Source: Toxotes chatareus (Eukaryota; Chordata; Actinopteri; Toxotidae). From it: a DNA stretch of 64,000 nt. Positions 23,604 to 35,216 of the stretch are shown piece after piece. Positions within the stretch are counted from its first letter, which is position 1; every line of letters starts with the position of its first letter. The notes beneath the pieces are model-generated. The model did not search any database. It was not told where the DNA came from and worked only from the letters and a program-made list of their open reading frames with translations. Both the position numbers and the translations under genes were made by a program. The stretch covers positions 7,398,177 to 7,462,176 of the forward strand of contig CM028898.1 of NCBI GenBank assembly GCA_016801885.1, in the 5' to 3' direction.

Positions 23604-26391
23604 AAAGCAAACCTGCACTTTCACCTCCTGCTATTGGGAATTTATGTGTTATTTGTGAGGGATACTATCTTGTGACTGAGATCAAAACAATTTGCATGAG
23701 TCAATATGCAGTAATTCCGATACATTGATTTATTTGTGTCGGCCCACCACTATATCAACATTGACCACCACATATTGATTTTCTATATTTTTCACTATTT
23801 CAAATGGGTAAAATCTGATTTCATTGTAGGGCTGCGCACAGTGCATTGATTTACTCAGCTCCTTCTTTCCCCACTCTCTCTCTCTTTCTCCCCCTCCCTC
23901 CCTCTCTCACAAACACATTGACAACGAACCCGGCTGTGAATTGCCCCCCCCCCGTGCACAAGAATCAAAACATGATCATGTGCTGGGGGAAGGATTGTTG
24001 TTGGCTTTTCCCAGCAGAGAAGACGGCTAGCATAGCTGCTCGTAAATATCAACTGCTTGTGCAAGTGGATTACATTTAATGTCAGTTCTTTCGACCCTGA
24101 CGTTGAATGTTTGCTCTCCCAATCCAGGTGAATATTGAACAAATATTTTCAAAGACTCGAAAGGTCTCGTCCTGATGAGGCGCAAAGACAGTCTGGACCA
24201 GAGGTATTAGCAAAACAGAGTACCTAGAAGCTTAAGAAAACACACGTGGGAAAGATGAACTGCCCGACCAGCGTGATTAGCCGTCCAGTTAATTTGTTTT
24301 GAATATTTCCAGGCTTTGACTAGTGCTGCCGTGGCAGCTGAGAAAGTAAGAGAGGGTCAGGAAGGGAAAGCTGTAGCTAATGGAGAGAGAAATGTAGGAG
24401 AGGTGGAGGAGGACAGCAGCCAACATGCTGCTGAGGGAGAGCCAGCTAGGGCAGAAGCAACAGGTGAGAGAGGCAGAGCTGTATATATTGTTCGCTTATT
24501 TATTTGTCACAAAGTAAACAGTTAAATATGCACCTAATAGGAATACGAGAAAGGAAAACCAGCCCTTATTATCTAATCTGCAACATGACAACAGGTGACT
24601 CAAAATGTCTCAGTTCAACATACAGAGTTTAGTTTTACACCTTTAATAACTCACTGTCTTTCATCTGATAAAGTCATTTGTTCCACACGTGATAAGCAAA
24701 AAAGCAAAAACTGTCATCAAACAGATGGCAGAGCTAGGAGCCACTGACTCACTACTACACAGTCTTTAAAGAACAAAAGACAAAAATTTCCTTTCCAGTG
24801 TCATTTGCGCTTGACTTTACGATCTGCAGAGGAAGGAGAGGGACATGGTGAGGGGGTGGGGGATGTGCGGAGTCAAAGTGAGTGTGCCACCGCTTCCATG
24901 ATGATGACACATTTAGTACCATGTGAAACTGAGGCGTGCGAGGCCTTTAGCCGGCATTGTTCACACGAGGAGAGCACCAACTTCCCGTTGACGCTTGACA
25001 GAGAGGGTTTGACAGTATCATCGAAATCTCTCGCCTTGTGATACATAACAGAACATCACAGAGTTTTTTTGTTTTTTTTTTGTTTTAACAAACAACACCG
25101 GGCTTTAACATCATGAAAAACACATTCACACAGCTTTGAATATAATGTTGCAAAAAAACAGTTCTTAATTTTCTTTTATGCTCTAGGAGGAGGCAACATG
25201 AAAAAACACACGAGTAGAGCTGCTGTCAACAACGATTTGAGGACATAATTTCTCCAAAACTCTCTCACTATGTTTGAACTCAAATTAACACATGAGATTT
25301 ATTTCTGAATGGCAACATCATACATTTAAGATGACCTCATTCTCACCGTAGAGACAGGAACTACATGTTTAGAATCCAGTGACGGGCATGGCATGAGATC
25401 GGGTATCACAAAAACAATTCTAACAGACGTCTAAAGGTTATTATCAAAATTATTATCATATGTGACAGTTTAGCAGGCAGGTAAACAATCTTGTGTTTAG
25501 CACAAGCCCTCGCAATTATGGTGATGGCACAACCTTTAACTGTGAATCACACCTAAAGAGGAGGTGACAGAGTGGGAAAACCCTGAGAAGCAACAAATTT
25601 CCCACTGAGTGACTTGGCGTCTAATGCATCTTGCTCTGAATGTCACAAGTTTTCACAGGAAAGAGCATCTTTTTCCTCCAGCTGCCACCTCCCCCCCATC
25701 TACAGAAAAAAAAAAAAAAATCTGCACTCTGCCATTTCTGCAGCCAATATCAGAGAAGTTGACTGAAGCATCATTAAATCTGTAGTACCATAAAATATCA
25801 TTCAACAAATCATTCTGTGCACAATGCATTAAGTGCACTGACTTAACAGATAACCCAAACATCAGGAAACTTCCAGAAAGTACTTGTTAGAGTAAATGGA
25901 CGGTAATAAGCACTGTAAGCTGTGGTTTTCTGAGATAACATTTTACAAGATAACACTGCAGGTCTCTGATGCCGCGGGCTATGTAACTGAAATGTTATAG
26001 CACAGTCCTGACATTTAATTTTGTTGAGATCCAGACACCTCAAATTGGCACATTATCTTGACAGGGGTTAATCAGGGGTGTTAACAAATTAGTTGAGATG
26101 TCTGTCAGTTTGCAGTGGCACTTTTTTTTTTTTTTTTACAGAATACAAGTGTGTGTCTCGGGTCATCAGGTTTCCACGTCTTTATTAGAGGGCATCAAAA
26201 GAAAAGAAGGCTGTGGTTGCCCTCTGTGCGAGCTGTGCCTCCTCATCTACTTACAGCACGCTGAGGAGAGGAAGTGGGCTCCTGATATGATCGGTGTCAA
26301 CAGCAAAGTAGCCTATATTATGCACTCGAACAAAGTTCACCTCGTGCCTGAAGTAACCCATACTGACAAAAATCTGCAAATGCACGATGTG
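23604..26391. other. Transposon-like debris, then unique DNA
   Basis: 23690-23850 has phrases (tgtcggcccaccactatatc, gtagggctgcgcacag) typical of hAT-like fish elements, but no boundaries that I can fix. The candidate exon at 24313 lies within this zone. From 24550 on I see nothing recognisable. Confidence 0.4.
24313..24463 (+). other. Candidate 151-base exon, acidic/alanine-rich; possibly transposon-derived
   Basis: Acceptor gaatatttccag ends at 24312 and donor ACAG|GTGAGAG begins at 24464. The open frame reads ALTSAAVAAEKVREGQEG, then KAVANGERNVGEVEEDSSQH, then AAEGEPARAEATG. It sits among sequence with transposon-like features, so a host exon and the 5' exon of a decayed transposase gene are both possible. 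Confidence 0.25.
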
Positions 26392-26392
26392 A

Positions 26393-26430
<38 letters not shown>
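26392..26430 (+). repeat. A-run followed by (AT)15
   Basis: Nine A then 15 AT units at the left edge of the CpG-rich block. Confidence 0.9.
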
Positions 26431-26434
<4 letters not shown>

Positions 26435-27069
26435 CCACATTCCGTTGCCCTGGCGCTGCAAAAACAAACTCGCCCCTTCGGAGTGGGCACAGACGCCGAG
26501 ACACGCAGCATGACATTATGTTTTTAACTCCACATATCGGCACTTTTCTGAAACAACGAGCTGCATGGTTAAGCAGGCCGCTTTCGCTAATTGTCTCAAA
26601 AAAAAAAAAAAACTGTCAGGGCTGAAATATGTCCCAGTGTCCTCACAGGCTACGCCGAGCAGCACAGGAGCGTTAGCTTGGCATGCTAGCTGCCCTAACA
26701 GACGCCGTAACCACTGAACACAACGTCGCTGTTTACAAACAAAATTCTTTTATTCTTTTCTCTTTATTTGTAAACAGTGCAATCGGATATGTAAGTGGCC
26801 ACTAATTACCCACTTGACAGTAGTTTCGGACTCCGGTTATTCAGCCCGTTTCTGTCAATGAACGTCATGAAAAAAGAAAAAGAAAAAAACCCGTAACACT
26901 CGTCGCACATCATAACCGTGGCTAAGCATGACGCATTCAAAATCCTCCAGGTGAAAACCAGGGGCTACTGTTTAAACACGGTGCCCGGTTCACCCTCCTC
27001 CGGCGGCTGAGCTCTGGAGGCATGCTGTCAAATGTTGACAAGCTGTCAATGACAAGTGGATGGTAATAC

Positions 27070-27179
27070 CTGGGACCTGTTGACTCCTCCTCCCGTTCCC
27101 CTCGGGCTGCTGGTGGAAGTTGAGCCGTGCAGCTGTATTTCTCCGCAGTGGTACTCTTTCTCAAAGTTTTCCACCGACT
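27070..27179 (-). other. Candidate 110-base exon inside the CpG-rich block
   Basis: Minus strand: a 24-base T run (A-run 27182-27205 on plus) gives an acceptor ending at 27180, and the donor TCCCAG|GTATTACC starts at 27069. In one frame the segment reads SVENFEKEYHCGEIQLHGST, then STSSPRGTGGGVNRSQ, with about two thirds G/C at third positions. A second frame is also open. Being inside a CpG-rich block it could instead be part of a first exon. Confidence 0.3.
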
Positions 27180-27405
27180 CTAAAAAAAAAAAAAAAAAAA
27201 AAAAATCTCCAAAACGGTGGCTCTCTCTGGGGCGCAGAGTTTAATTTGCCAGCCACCCCCACCCCACCCCGGGCAAACCGTAGGTATGAGGCGACGAGCC
27301 GCTTTCAGAGAGCAGGCAAGTTTGGCACGGCTTTCTCAAAGGCAACCATTGCAGTCACGTTCTCTGGCTGTGAAATCCAACACTAGCCCTGATCCCGCCC
27401 CCTTT

Positions 27406-27415
27406 CCTTTTATGG
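27406..27415. promoter_or_regulatory. Consensus CArG box (SRF site) next to a GC box
   Basis: CCTTTTATGG fits CC(A/T)6GG exactly. The GC box cccgcccc ends about five bases to its left (27394-27401). On the minus strand the same bases read ccataaaagg, which can also be read as a TATA-like element. The location at the edge of the CpG-rich block supports a promoter role. Confidence 0.4.
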
Positions 27416-28239
27416 GGGCCAGTCCTCAAAAGTGGATGTCCTACTCTCTCCAGATGTGCTCTCTGCTCTGCAGAAATGATGTGACAACAAAAAAAAGTGC
27501 AGCATTCGTATAATTTCATTTTTAAGTGTATCTCATCATTTCAGTTTTACTTTTAGCTCCTTTAAGTTTCAGTAAAATGCACAAAACTCCCTTTGCTATT
27601 CTCACTCAGGCAGCCAGTTGTCTTTGCAAGTGTGCGTGTTGCAAAAGAACAATCTTAACACTTAACCTTTAATGTTAAATTCAGTGCTGTCTCCAGTGAA
27701 TGTGTGATTATGTAACGGTGATATTTTAAAAGTAATGCAACCAAACACGTTTGCAAAATAGAGTGGAGCAAGCCAAAGGAAAACACTGCAAAATGTAAGA
27801 CAAATTTTACACAAGCCTCGAAATGTGTGGAATTTTGGCAAAACACAGACGAAAAATTCCTTTTTATTTTTGCAAGGAACAAGAGAGAATGATAAGTTTC
27901 ACATGTAAGAAAGTCAAGAACAGTCATGCATTCATTACACAATTTATCAACTGCTGCAAACGTTTAAAGATAAGAACACATATTCTACACATTTTTAGCT
28001 GTTGTGATAATAACAGCTTAACCCCCAAACCACATATTTCTGCAGCCAGATCTCATATATGGCTTAAGCTTTAGGGGAAGATTCCACTGAAAATCTAGGT
28101 TTCCTTGCTGTACTTTCCCTTTTTTTTTTTTTCAAGATAACCTAAAAGTTCTGGGCAAAATTCCAGCTCCACATCATCAGTCTCATACCCTGGTTTTGGT
28201 TAGAATTTTTATATATTCAAATATGTATCTTTAGTATAA

Positions 28240-28720
28240 AATTTTAAACAATCTGGCCCCTCCTCCTCCGTTGCGTGACTATGCCTCCCTGTCCCACTGA
28301 GAACGCCATTAAGGCCTCTAAAATATCTCCCATCACAGACTGTACTGTACTCTTTTGTCACATTGCATTTGGGCAGTCAGCTTCCTCTGAAAAGCCCCCC
28401 CCCCCCCCCGGCTGCAGCTCCATCAGTAGCTATAAAGCTGAACTATATGTCTAAGAGCAACCCAACTGTGTGCTCTTATGACGTTTTCTATGATCTGCAT
28501 CTGAAATATGTTACATGAGATGTACTGTTGTGTACGTCTTTGTGTTATTCCTCGTTTCTGTGATGGATGTCATTACTGTGTGCATGTTTTTAATTGTGCC
28601 TGCAAAGGGACTGCAAATTAGCTCTCAGCCAAGTGCTGGCAAGGTGAACAGTGGAGACAGTTTATAAGATCTGTAATATGTAACCAATTATTGAAGATAA
28701 AACTTGCGATGAGCGTGTCA
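28240..28720 (+). mobile_element. Possible LINE 3'-end remnant
   Basis: 'acaatctggcccctcctcct' followed about 350 bases later by 'tgcctgcaaagggactgcaa' and 'attagctctcagccaagtg' resembles the end of the coding part and the 3' UTR of a fish LINE. There is no intact reading frame, and a C-tract at 28396-28410 interrupts it. Weak resemblance only. Confidence 0.3.
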
Positions 28721-29876
28721 GTATTTTGTTTGCACGCATACATACGGACCTGTACATCAACTAGTCAATCAACTGTAAAAAATTTTGATAACAAATAATT
28801 TAAAGCTAGGCTCATTAGAAACGAACAACAATAAATTAATCAGTAACTAAAATAACTGCAGCCTTAATGTTGTCAAGTATACGTAAGTGTGTGTTTGTGT
28901 GTGCATACAGTAGAAGGTGCCAAGGAGTGCATGCATCTGTGAGTGTGTCTTGCGTGCAAGGGATTTGTGTGCCAGGGGAACGCTCAGGTTCTCTCCTGTC
29001 TCTCAGGTATAACAGCTACACTCAATAGCTTTCCGCCCCAGAAAGCAAAGTTTTGTGACAGGTAGTAGATGTGAAACCCCTTGTCCCATATGGTTGGACA
29101 AAAGGCCACCAGACAGCTGGTGACATACTTTGCCTCCACGTTACCTTCTCAGTTGCTTTTCATCTTTTCCTGGGAGCACTGACACAGCTACAGAGAGAGT
29201 GAGAGTGACAGTATCCTCCTTGTTTCCCCTGCTGCCTTTAAGGCTTTCTTATACAAAAGCTGTGAGTGGCACTAAGCTGTGTCAGTTGTCACACATCACC
29301 ACACAAGTGAGGAATGCAGTGCTTGGGGGGAGGGGATGCGTGCATGTGTGGGGGTGGCTGGTCGTGACACGGGACACACAGGCATGCGAGTAACCACAGA
29401 CTGAGGGAGTTGTCAAATGCTAAAAGCATGTACTGGCGGAAATAGTTGCTGTCATAACAGAATGGTTGAAGAGATGGAGCTGTCTTATTTCACTGACTTC
29501 TGACAGGTGGAACTGGGGCCCGGCATGCGTGTGTATAGCATGTGCTCATGTAGCCTGGGTCGACACGCCCTCGTTTACTCAACTTTAGTGCAGGGATTTG
29601 TATTGTGTAGAGTTGGGTTTCCTCTACATATCTCTAGGTTGGATAGTAAGGCCTCTGGGGTCTCCTCAGCCCAGCTGCATCCTCCACTTGTAGCCAGGTT
29701 TACACTGGAAGTTGCTGGAGTTGAATCTTAATGGCGCTCCAGTCTAGTGTAGCTCCCCTCCACTCTGAGATACAGATATAGACAGCATTTCAGCATGCAC
29801 TGTACAGCCATGAGGACATGTCAAACATAGTGAAAAGCCATGTGATGCATGTTCCATTTAATGCTTTACATAGACT

Positions 29877-29938
29877 CCATGTATGCAAGCAATGTATGTA
29901 TGTATGTATACTCCACATATGCATGCTTGCATACATGG
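29877..29938. repeat. Perfect 15-bp inverted repeat (hairpin)
   Basis: CCATGTATGCAAGCA (29877-29891) is repeated as its exact reverse complement TGCTTGCATACATGG (29924-29938), with a 32-base spacer that includes GTAT repeats. The complementarity fades inside the spacer. Confidence 0.6.
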
Positions 29939-30399
29939 TTCCACCCTCAGAATGTGAGGCTCGACACTGTAGCTTGTAAGACATGCATTTGCTTTGTGTC
30001 TGGCTACTATCAGAGTCTGGACACCCTTTGAAGATCCAACATGTCTAATGCTTTCAAGGAGAAAGCAAGACTTTCAAGGAGCAACAAAGACGGACAGACG
30101 AGCCTCCCACCAACATGAAGGATTAAGAACAGTACACAGAGAGAGAGACTGGTGATTCCCAACCTGAGGGTGAGGATCTCTTAAGGGGTCATAACATGAA
30201 TTTAAGGGGTCCAGAGATGATCAACAGAATTAGAAAGCAATCACAAATATTACAGGGGAGCTGGATTAATACACGTGTTTCTAATCTTTGTGCTTAGCAT
30301 AAATATTAGAAACAGGTGTAAGCAGCTAATGCCCAATTAATTGATAAATTACTGAACTCATTATATCTTGTTTGTTTAATACACACTTACACAGTGTAA

Positions 30400-30640
30400 A
30401 AATTAAGATTTAGTTTTACAGGAAGCTATGCGCTGGTCTATTTTTTTGGCTGAGGGCAGTTACTTCCTGGAGTTTCAGCTAATGATGATAGGCAGATTTT
30501 GCTATGGACAGAGCCAGGTTTTATGTTAAGCTAAACTAAGCGGCTGCTGGCCATAGCTACATACTTGCCATACAGAAATCTAACTACACAAGGAAGCAAA
30601 CAAGCCCATTTCCCAAAATGTTCCTATTTATTTCAGATGT
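30400..30640 (+). mobile_element. Partial copy of the same fold-back repeat family
   Basis: Recognisable segments are 'cagttacttcctggagtttc', 'taagcggctgctggccatag' and 'catttcccaaaatgttccta', in the order expected for the family. The left inverted end is not clear, so I call it a truncated or heavily diverged copy. Confidence 0.5.
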
Positions 30641-31229
30641 CACCAGCCGGGGAGGTTGACACCCAGGGTATTACTCAATACAGACACACTTTGAGATGCT
30701 ATAAGAGGCATTCCCTCCTATGCAAACCATAACATCAAATAGTCCCTGTAGATGGTTATTGTTACAGGACTGTGGTGAAGTGTCTTTCTCATGTTTCATT
30801 TTATAAGGCACCTGGTGAGCCCCTCAGCAGGTGCTCAGTTTCCGACTCTAAACGTCGGGTGCCTATTTACTGTCCAGCGTGAAAGTCCAGTGCTATTTCC
30901 AAAGTATGGTAACATTAGCCAGCCTGATGAATGCTTTCACCCCCAGGATGGGGCCACATACCACATGTCATGGCCTGGTTCACAGAGGGAAAAAAAAGAG
31001 GGTGGCAGAGACAAGGGGGCCCCCTCCTCTGCGTAGGGTGTCACTCACACCCAAGAGAAACATTTCCAGTTCCCCAAATGTCAGTAGACAATTACAGTGG
31101 GGCATCTAATACAACGGGGCAACATGAGAGTCCTGGGGCTTGACATCAGAAAGTCCAGCAGCCTCTGTTGGGTATACATTTGGAGATCATCTGAGGCCCG
31201 GTGTAGGAGAGAGAACTATGAAGGTGCCA

Positions 31230-31520
31230 GGGGTTGGTGGTTGATCACCATCCACAGAGTCCAGCTTGCTGCTGCCTTTGTAAAGCCACATATTTATTTG
31301 GAATTCCCAGAAGCCAGCGATTCATCATGCACTCTGCAACTCCCCGTTATTAGCTTGTCATCCATAATAGAGCCTAATGGTGAAATCAACAAGCAGCCAT
31401 CATAGAAAACACTTCACAGCAAAGGCTGAGGGCTTCACAATTGGTCTTAGTAAAATAGCCTCTCTGGATATTTCACAATGAGATGAAACTATCATCCCAT
31501 TAAGTGCTTATAAGAAGCTA
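31230..31520. promoter_or_regulatory. Enhancer-like non-coding block
   Basis: Repeat-free, with homeodomain-type cores (cccgttattagcttgtcatc, ccataatagagcctaatgg) and cacaattggtctt. No protein frame that I believe. Texture only. Confidence 0.22.
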
Positions 31521-32019
31521 CCCTACCAGTAGTTGAATGTGCACCCGTGTCTGAAAGTGTGTCTGGACAGGCGTGCTGAAAGGATACATAGCTTTCACGT
31601 TGGTTCACTTTATGGCGCTAGGTTGTGAAGAGTAAAAAAGAAATGAGTGAGGGGAGGAATGAGAGAGCCGACGAGATTATATCAGCCGCATGGAAACAGT
31701 TAGCCAAGCCCCAAAGCCTCCTTTGAACTGCAAATGGATATCAAGAAACAGCTTTCACTCAGAACACATTCGAATAACATGCCACCAACATGCAGGACAA
31801 CACAGCAACACACATTTCCACACACACACAGCACCACTACCACCTCCGCTGCTGCCACATACAGGGGCAGCACCCATATCCCTACCTAATCTCACCTGCG
31901 AGAGAGAAAACCCATTATACAGTTTAATTTTCTCTTTCTCATTTTTTCCCCTCCTGGCGCAAAAAAAAAAAGATGATTTTTCAAACCTCTGACAGCCGAG
32001 CCTTTCGCAGGATTTAGTC

Positions 32020-32720
32020 CATCTGAAAACATGTGGTAAGCCTTGTGGAATGTTTCAAATGATTCCCAGATGTGGGCCGCAGACAGGTTTAACCCATTCT
32101 TTTCCCGCTCAGAGGCAGGGAGGGGGTATAAAGGAGGCCTTGCCGGGAGAACGTCTGAGCAGTATCAAAAAACTTTTATCCCTCTCTGTCGATTTTTGTT
32201 ACTTTCAAAGCATTAGGGCGCACTGAACTGTGGCTTAATGTAATTTGCCGTAAAGCTAAAAATGGAAGTCCTCTTATGCTGCATTACCCAAGAATAAAGA
32301 ATGTGTGAGCTCTGCTTTTTCCAGATGACTCAGCAATCGCAGGGACCTGACAAAGTTAAGGAAAACACCTTTGTGCGGGACAATTCATATTCCTGACATG
32401 GTTAACTTTTTTCTGCATTGCTCAACAGACTGTTTCCCTGGCTTTTTTTCCCCCTGCAAAGCAACCTGTAACAAAGCAGAACATTTCTCGTGTATCAGCA
32501 AACGTCTCTCGGGGCATTTAATATTGTCTGCTGAGCTTTGCCAATGCCATATAAAAGAAATACAAGACTTAAGCTTACTTAATGCTTCACTTGAACTTCA
32601 TCATCATTGTTTACATGGTATGATTAAGCCAGGATTGAAAATGGGGTTGCTGGATCGCTTTATGAAGGACATTGTTGTTGTAGTAACCCTCCCAAAGATG
32701 GCGGTTTTGATGAGATAGGG
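32020..32720. promoter_or_regulatory. Long enhancer-like block with an embedded TATA-like element
   Basis: About 700 bases of unique sequence, unusually free of microsatellites. TATAAAGG at 32127-32134 is preceded by a G-rich tract and followed 25-30 bases later by a pyrimidine/purine junction, as in a TATA promoter. Further right are an AP-1-like atgactcagc (32324-32333), tttgattaagcc-type cores and ttaatgcttcac. It may be a conserved enhancer, a small promoter, or neither. Confidence 0.25.
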
Positions 32721-33666
32721 AGGGAGGTAACAGAAGAGCCAGGCTACTAAACGGGGTGGAGAGAGTGAGCCGCTTGATATCCTATGAGCAACAAACTCAA
32801 GTGACCCCATTCCCTGTTCTCCCTCTCTATCTCCAGCTCTGTCGTTCCCTCCCTCCGCCTTTTAGTCTCTCTCTCCCTCCTTCCCTCTATGCTTCCCCCT
32901 CTCTCACCAGCCTAGCCAACTGTGAAGCAGTTGTCCGACACACCCGTCGGCCTGCCAGCCAGCATTTTGGACTGAGTCTCATTATACACAATCATAACAG
33001 ACAGAAAGGGTACATGCAGACAACTGATAGAACTGCACTAAAATTGAGGGCAGAGGAGAGCGGCAGGCAGCAAGTTGGTGAGCAAGCAAAGAAAGAGAGA
33101 GGAGCAGCAAGGGAAATAGAGATGGACCGGGAATAGTCTTGTGCTGCGAGGCTCTTAGCAGGATACCATAGGCCATATGAGGCCAGAGCAGGCTGGGAAA
33201 GATTGTTACTTCTTTGAGCTTCCACATGTGAATGCACCGCAAAACCCCCCTCTCCCTTTTTTTTTTTTGCCTCCCTCCCACAAGCCTCCCTAAGGAAAGA
33301 CCAGTGTTTTAAAAGAAGCACAAACAACTGCCAACTCCAAATTCTGCTTTTTATTTCTGAAGGGGGGAATCAAGCGTACTTTTGCTTCCTTAGCCATGCT
33401 GTGTTGCAAGTGGTCAGATGCTCTGTTACTCGGGTCACCCAGTAAGACAGAGCAAGTTTTCAAGGCCTGGGATCATGTCCAGAAGGGATTAGGTTAAATC
33501 TGCTATAGGCTCATATTTGTGTATCTTTCATTTCCACCTCTTCCCATCAAATCTCCGCTTTTCTTGTTATCTAGCAGAGAAAGCAGAACGTGCAGGAGAA
33601 AACACTGAATGCTGGATGTCAAAAACCAAGATAACAGTCACTGCGACTTTAAGGTCAGGAGTTATC

Positions 33667-33902
33667 TTTAAGTTATAGTTTGACATTTTGGGAAACACTT
33701 TTATTCACCGTCTTCCTGAAAGCATGAAAAGATAAATAATATTGTCATGTGTCAAAATGTGTACTGTCAAATGTTTGTTTACTTCTTCCTGCAGTTTCAC
33801 ATTTACCACACAGACATGAGAGTGATACTGATCTTCTCACCTAACTCTCTGTAAGATATTCAACGTACCATGCTTCTCCAAATGTTGAACTATTCATTTA
33901 AA
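33667..33902. mobile_element. Short fold-back element (MITE-like), near-complete copy
   Basis: The left arm TTTAAGTTATAGTTTGACAT and the reverse complement of the right end (TTTAAATGAATAGTTCAACA) match over about 28 bases with several differences, giving terminal inverted repeats on a 236-base element. Internal signatures include 'catgagagtgatactgatct' and 'cttctcacctaactctc'. It is the most complete of the three family members here (others at 30400-30640 and 62160-62345). No coding capacity. Confidence 0.6.
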
Positions 33903-34159
33903 ATGAAAATAAAATCTTTAATCTTCACCTCTTACTCATCTAAGCCAAACAAACAAGTCATATGATAATATCATGTCATGAATGAGACATCCTTCCCAAA
34001 CTAACCACCTGGCAGCCTCCGTCTGCACAGTCCCTTTATACCCACACATGAGGTTATGTTACACCCTCTCCCTCCTGCTGAGTCTTCCATTTTGGATCAT
34101 CAGGGTGCCAGTTGCCAACATGTTCCCCTTCCCAGCATCTCATCAGAGGAAACCCAGAG

Positions 34160-34330
34160 AGTATGTCCCTTTAATTAGACCGCCCGTGAAAATAATGGTG
34201 CATTAATGACATTTCTATGGGGGCCAATGAGCTGGAACAACAGAGGAAAGACTAAATCACAAATCAATTCCAACAAATGTAATTAAGGCTTAATTAGCCT
34301 CCAGGGTGTCACTGGAATGCCATGGAGGGT
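34160..34330. promoter_or_regulatory. Homeodomain-site cluster, enhancer-like
   Basis: Within 120 bases there are tttaattag (34170), gcattaatgac (34201), aaatcaatt (34261), and tgtaattaaggcttaattag (34277-34296), i.e. at least five TAAT cores. Repeat-free flanks. Clustered TAAT sites are typical of homeobox-regulated enhancers. Confidence 0.32.
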
Positions 34331-35216
34331 ATGGTGCAGAGGAAAAAGAGAAAGAGAGAGGGGAAGTGAAAGAAATTTTGGAGAAAGTGATATCGTCATG
34401 GGTCAAGACAATGTCCGCTCTTATTGTAATGATTGCCAGCTCTATGACCGACTGCATGTATAACAATCACACTACATTTATTGTGCATCATCCTGTGCTA
34501 TCACAACATTACTTCACGCTCTCGTTGCTTTGATTAAAGTCATAAGGAATGCTAGCCTCTGTGCGCTATATGTGCGGCTCTTGGCACGTGCCTGTGCAGT
34601 TTTAAAGGGGAGGGCTGATTTAAAGGCAACACTTCCAGTGTGGAGCCACACAGCCAGTGCTGGGTAGAGAAGTGCTAATTCTCTATAAAAACAGCAGCAT
34701 GTACGGTTAAGCCCAGCAACATTCTGGTGTTAAAAAGAAAGGAAGGGGGGAGAAAAAAAAAACAACAGAGGGGGAAAAAAAAAGAAATGCAAAACCGCAG
34801 GGAGGCTTGGAGAGCACTGGCCTGCCTCGCTGGATGCCAGATCACACAAACACAGACTCTTGCGCCAATAAATGAGCTTCATAAACTGCAATTAAAACCC
34901 TGGGCACTAATTTAGTGGAAATGGCAGCCTGTAAAAAGCAAAGAGTGTCAGAGAGAGTAGGAGAGAAGGGAGAGAAGCAGAAAAGGGGAGAGGTGGAAGT
35001 TTCTGGACTTCAACAGAAGTGATTTTTTTTTTCATCCCTTGCATTAATGCAAAACATACCATGCTCATACTTTTTCCTGGCTTGTACCACACACAGAGAA
35101 ACAGATACTCAGAGCTGCTCACTTTAACAAAATATCACATGCAGACAATTCTCTCTCTCACTGCCTTCCTCCTACACTTACAAACGCACACACATTCACT
35201 TCATCCACACCTATAC

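Larger units (their letters stand above)
26440..27420. promoter_or_regulatory. CpG-island-like region, candidate promoter
   Basis: By hand count this stretch has about 45-50 CpG dinucleotides in 980 bases, several times the density of neighbouring kilobases, with clusters such as gacgccgagacacgc and gcgacgagccgc. Such density in a methylated fish genome usually marks an unmethylated promoter. A GC box and a consensus CArG box sit at its right end. Plus-strand splice-donor-like CCAG|GTGAAA at 26949-26950 follows a short open start (ATGACGCATTC at 26929). On the minus strand an exon-like segment occupies 27070-27179. Direction of transcription is not decided. Confidence 0.45.
27421..30399. other. 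No gene recognised
   Basis: AT-rich sequence with a possible LINE remnant and the hairpin at 29877. 28740-28866 may be a further fragment of an old repeat. Confidence 0.5.

Noticed and set aside
26098..26625. 175-codon plus-strand open frame
   Set aside because: Built on an A-run and the (AT)15 microsatellite (lysine run then IYIYIY).
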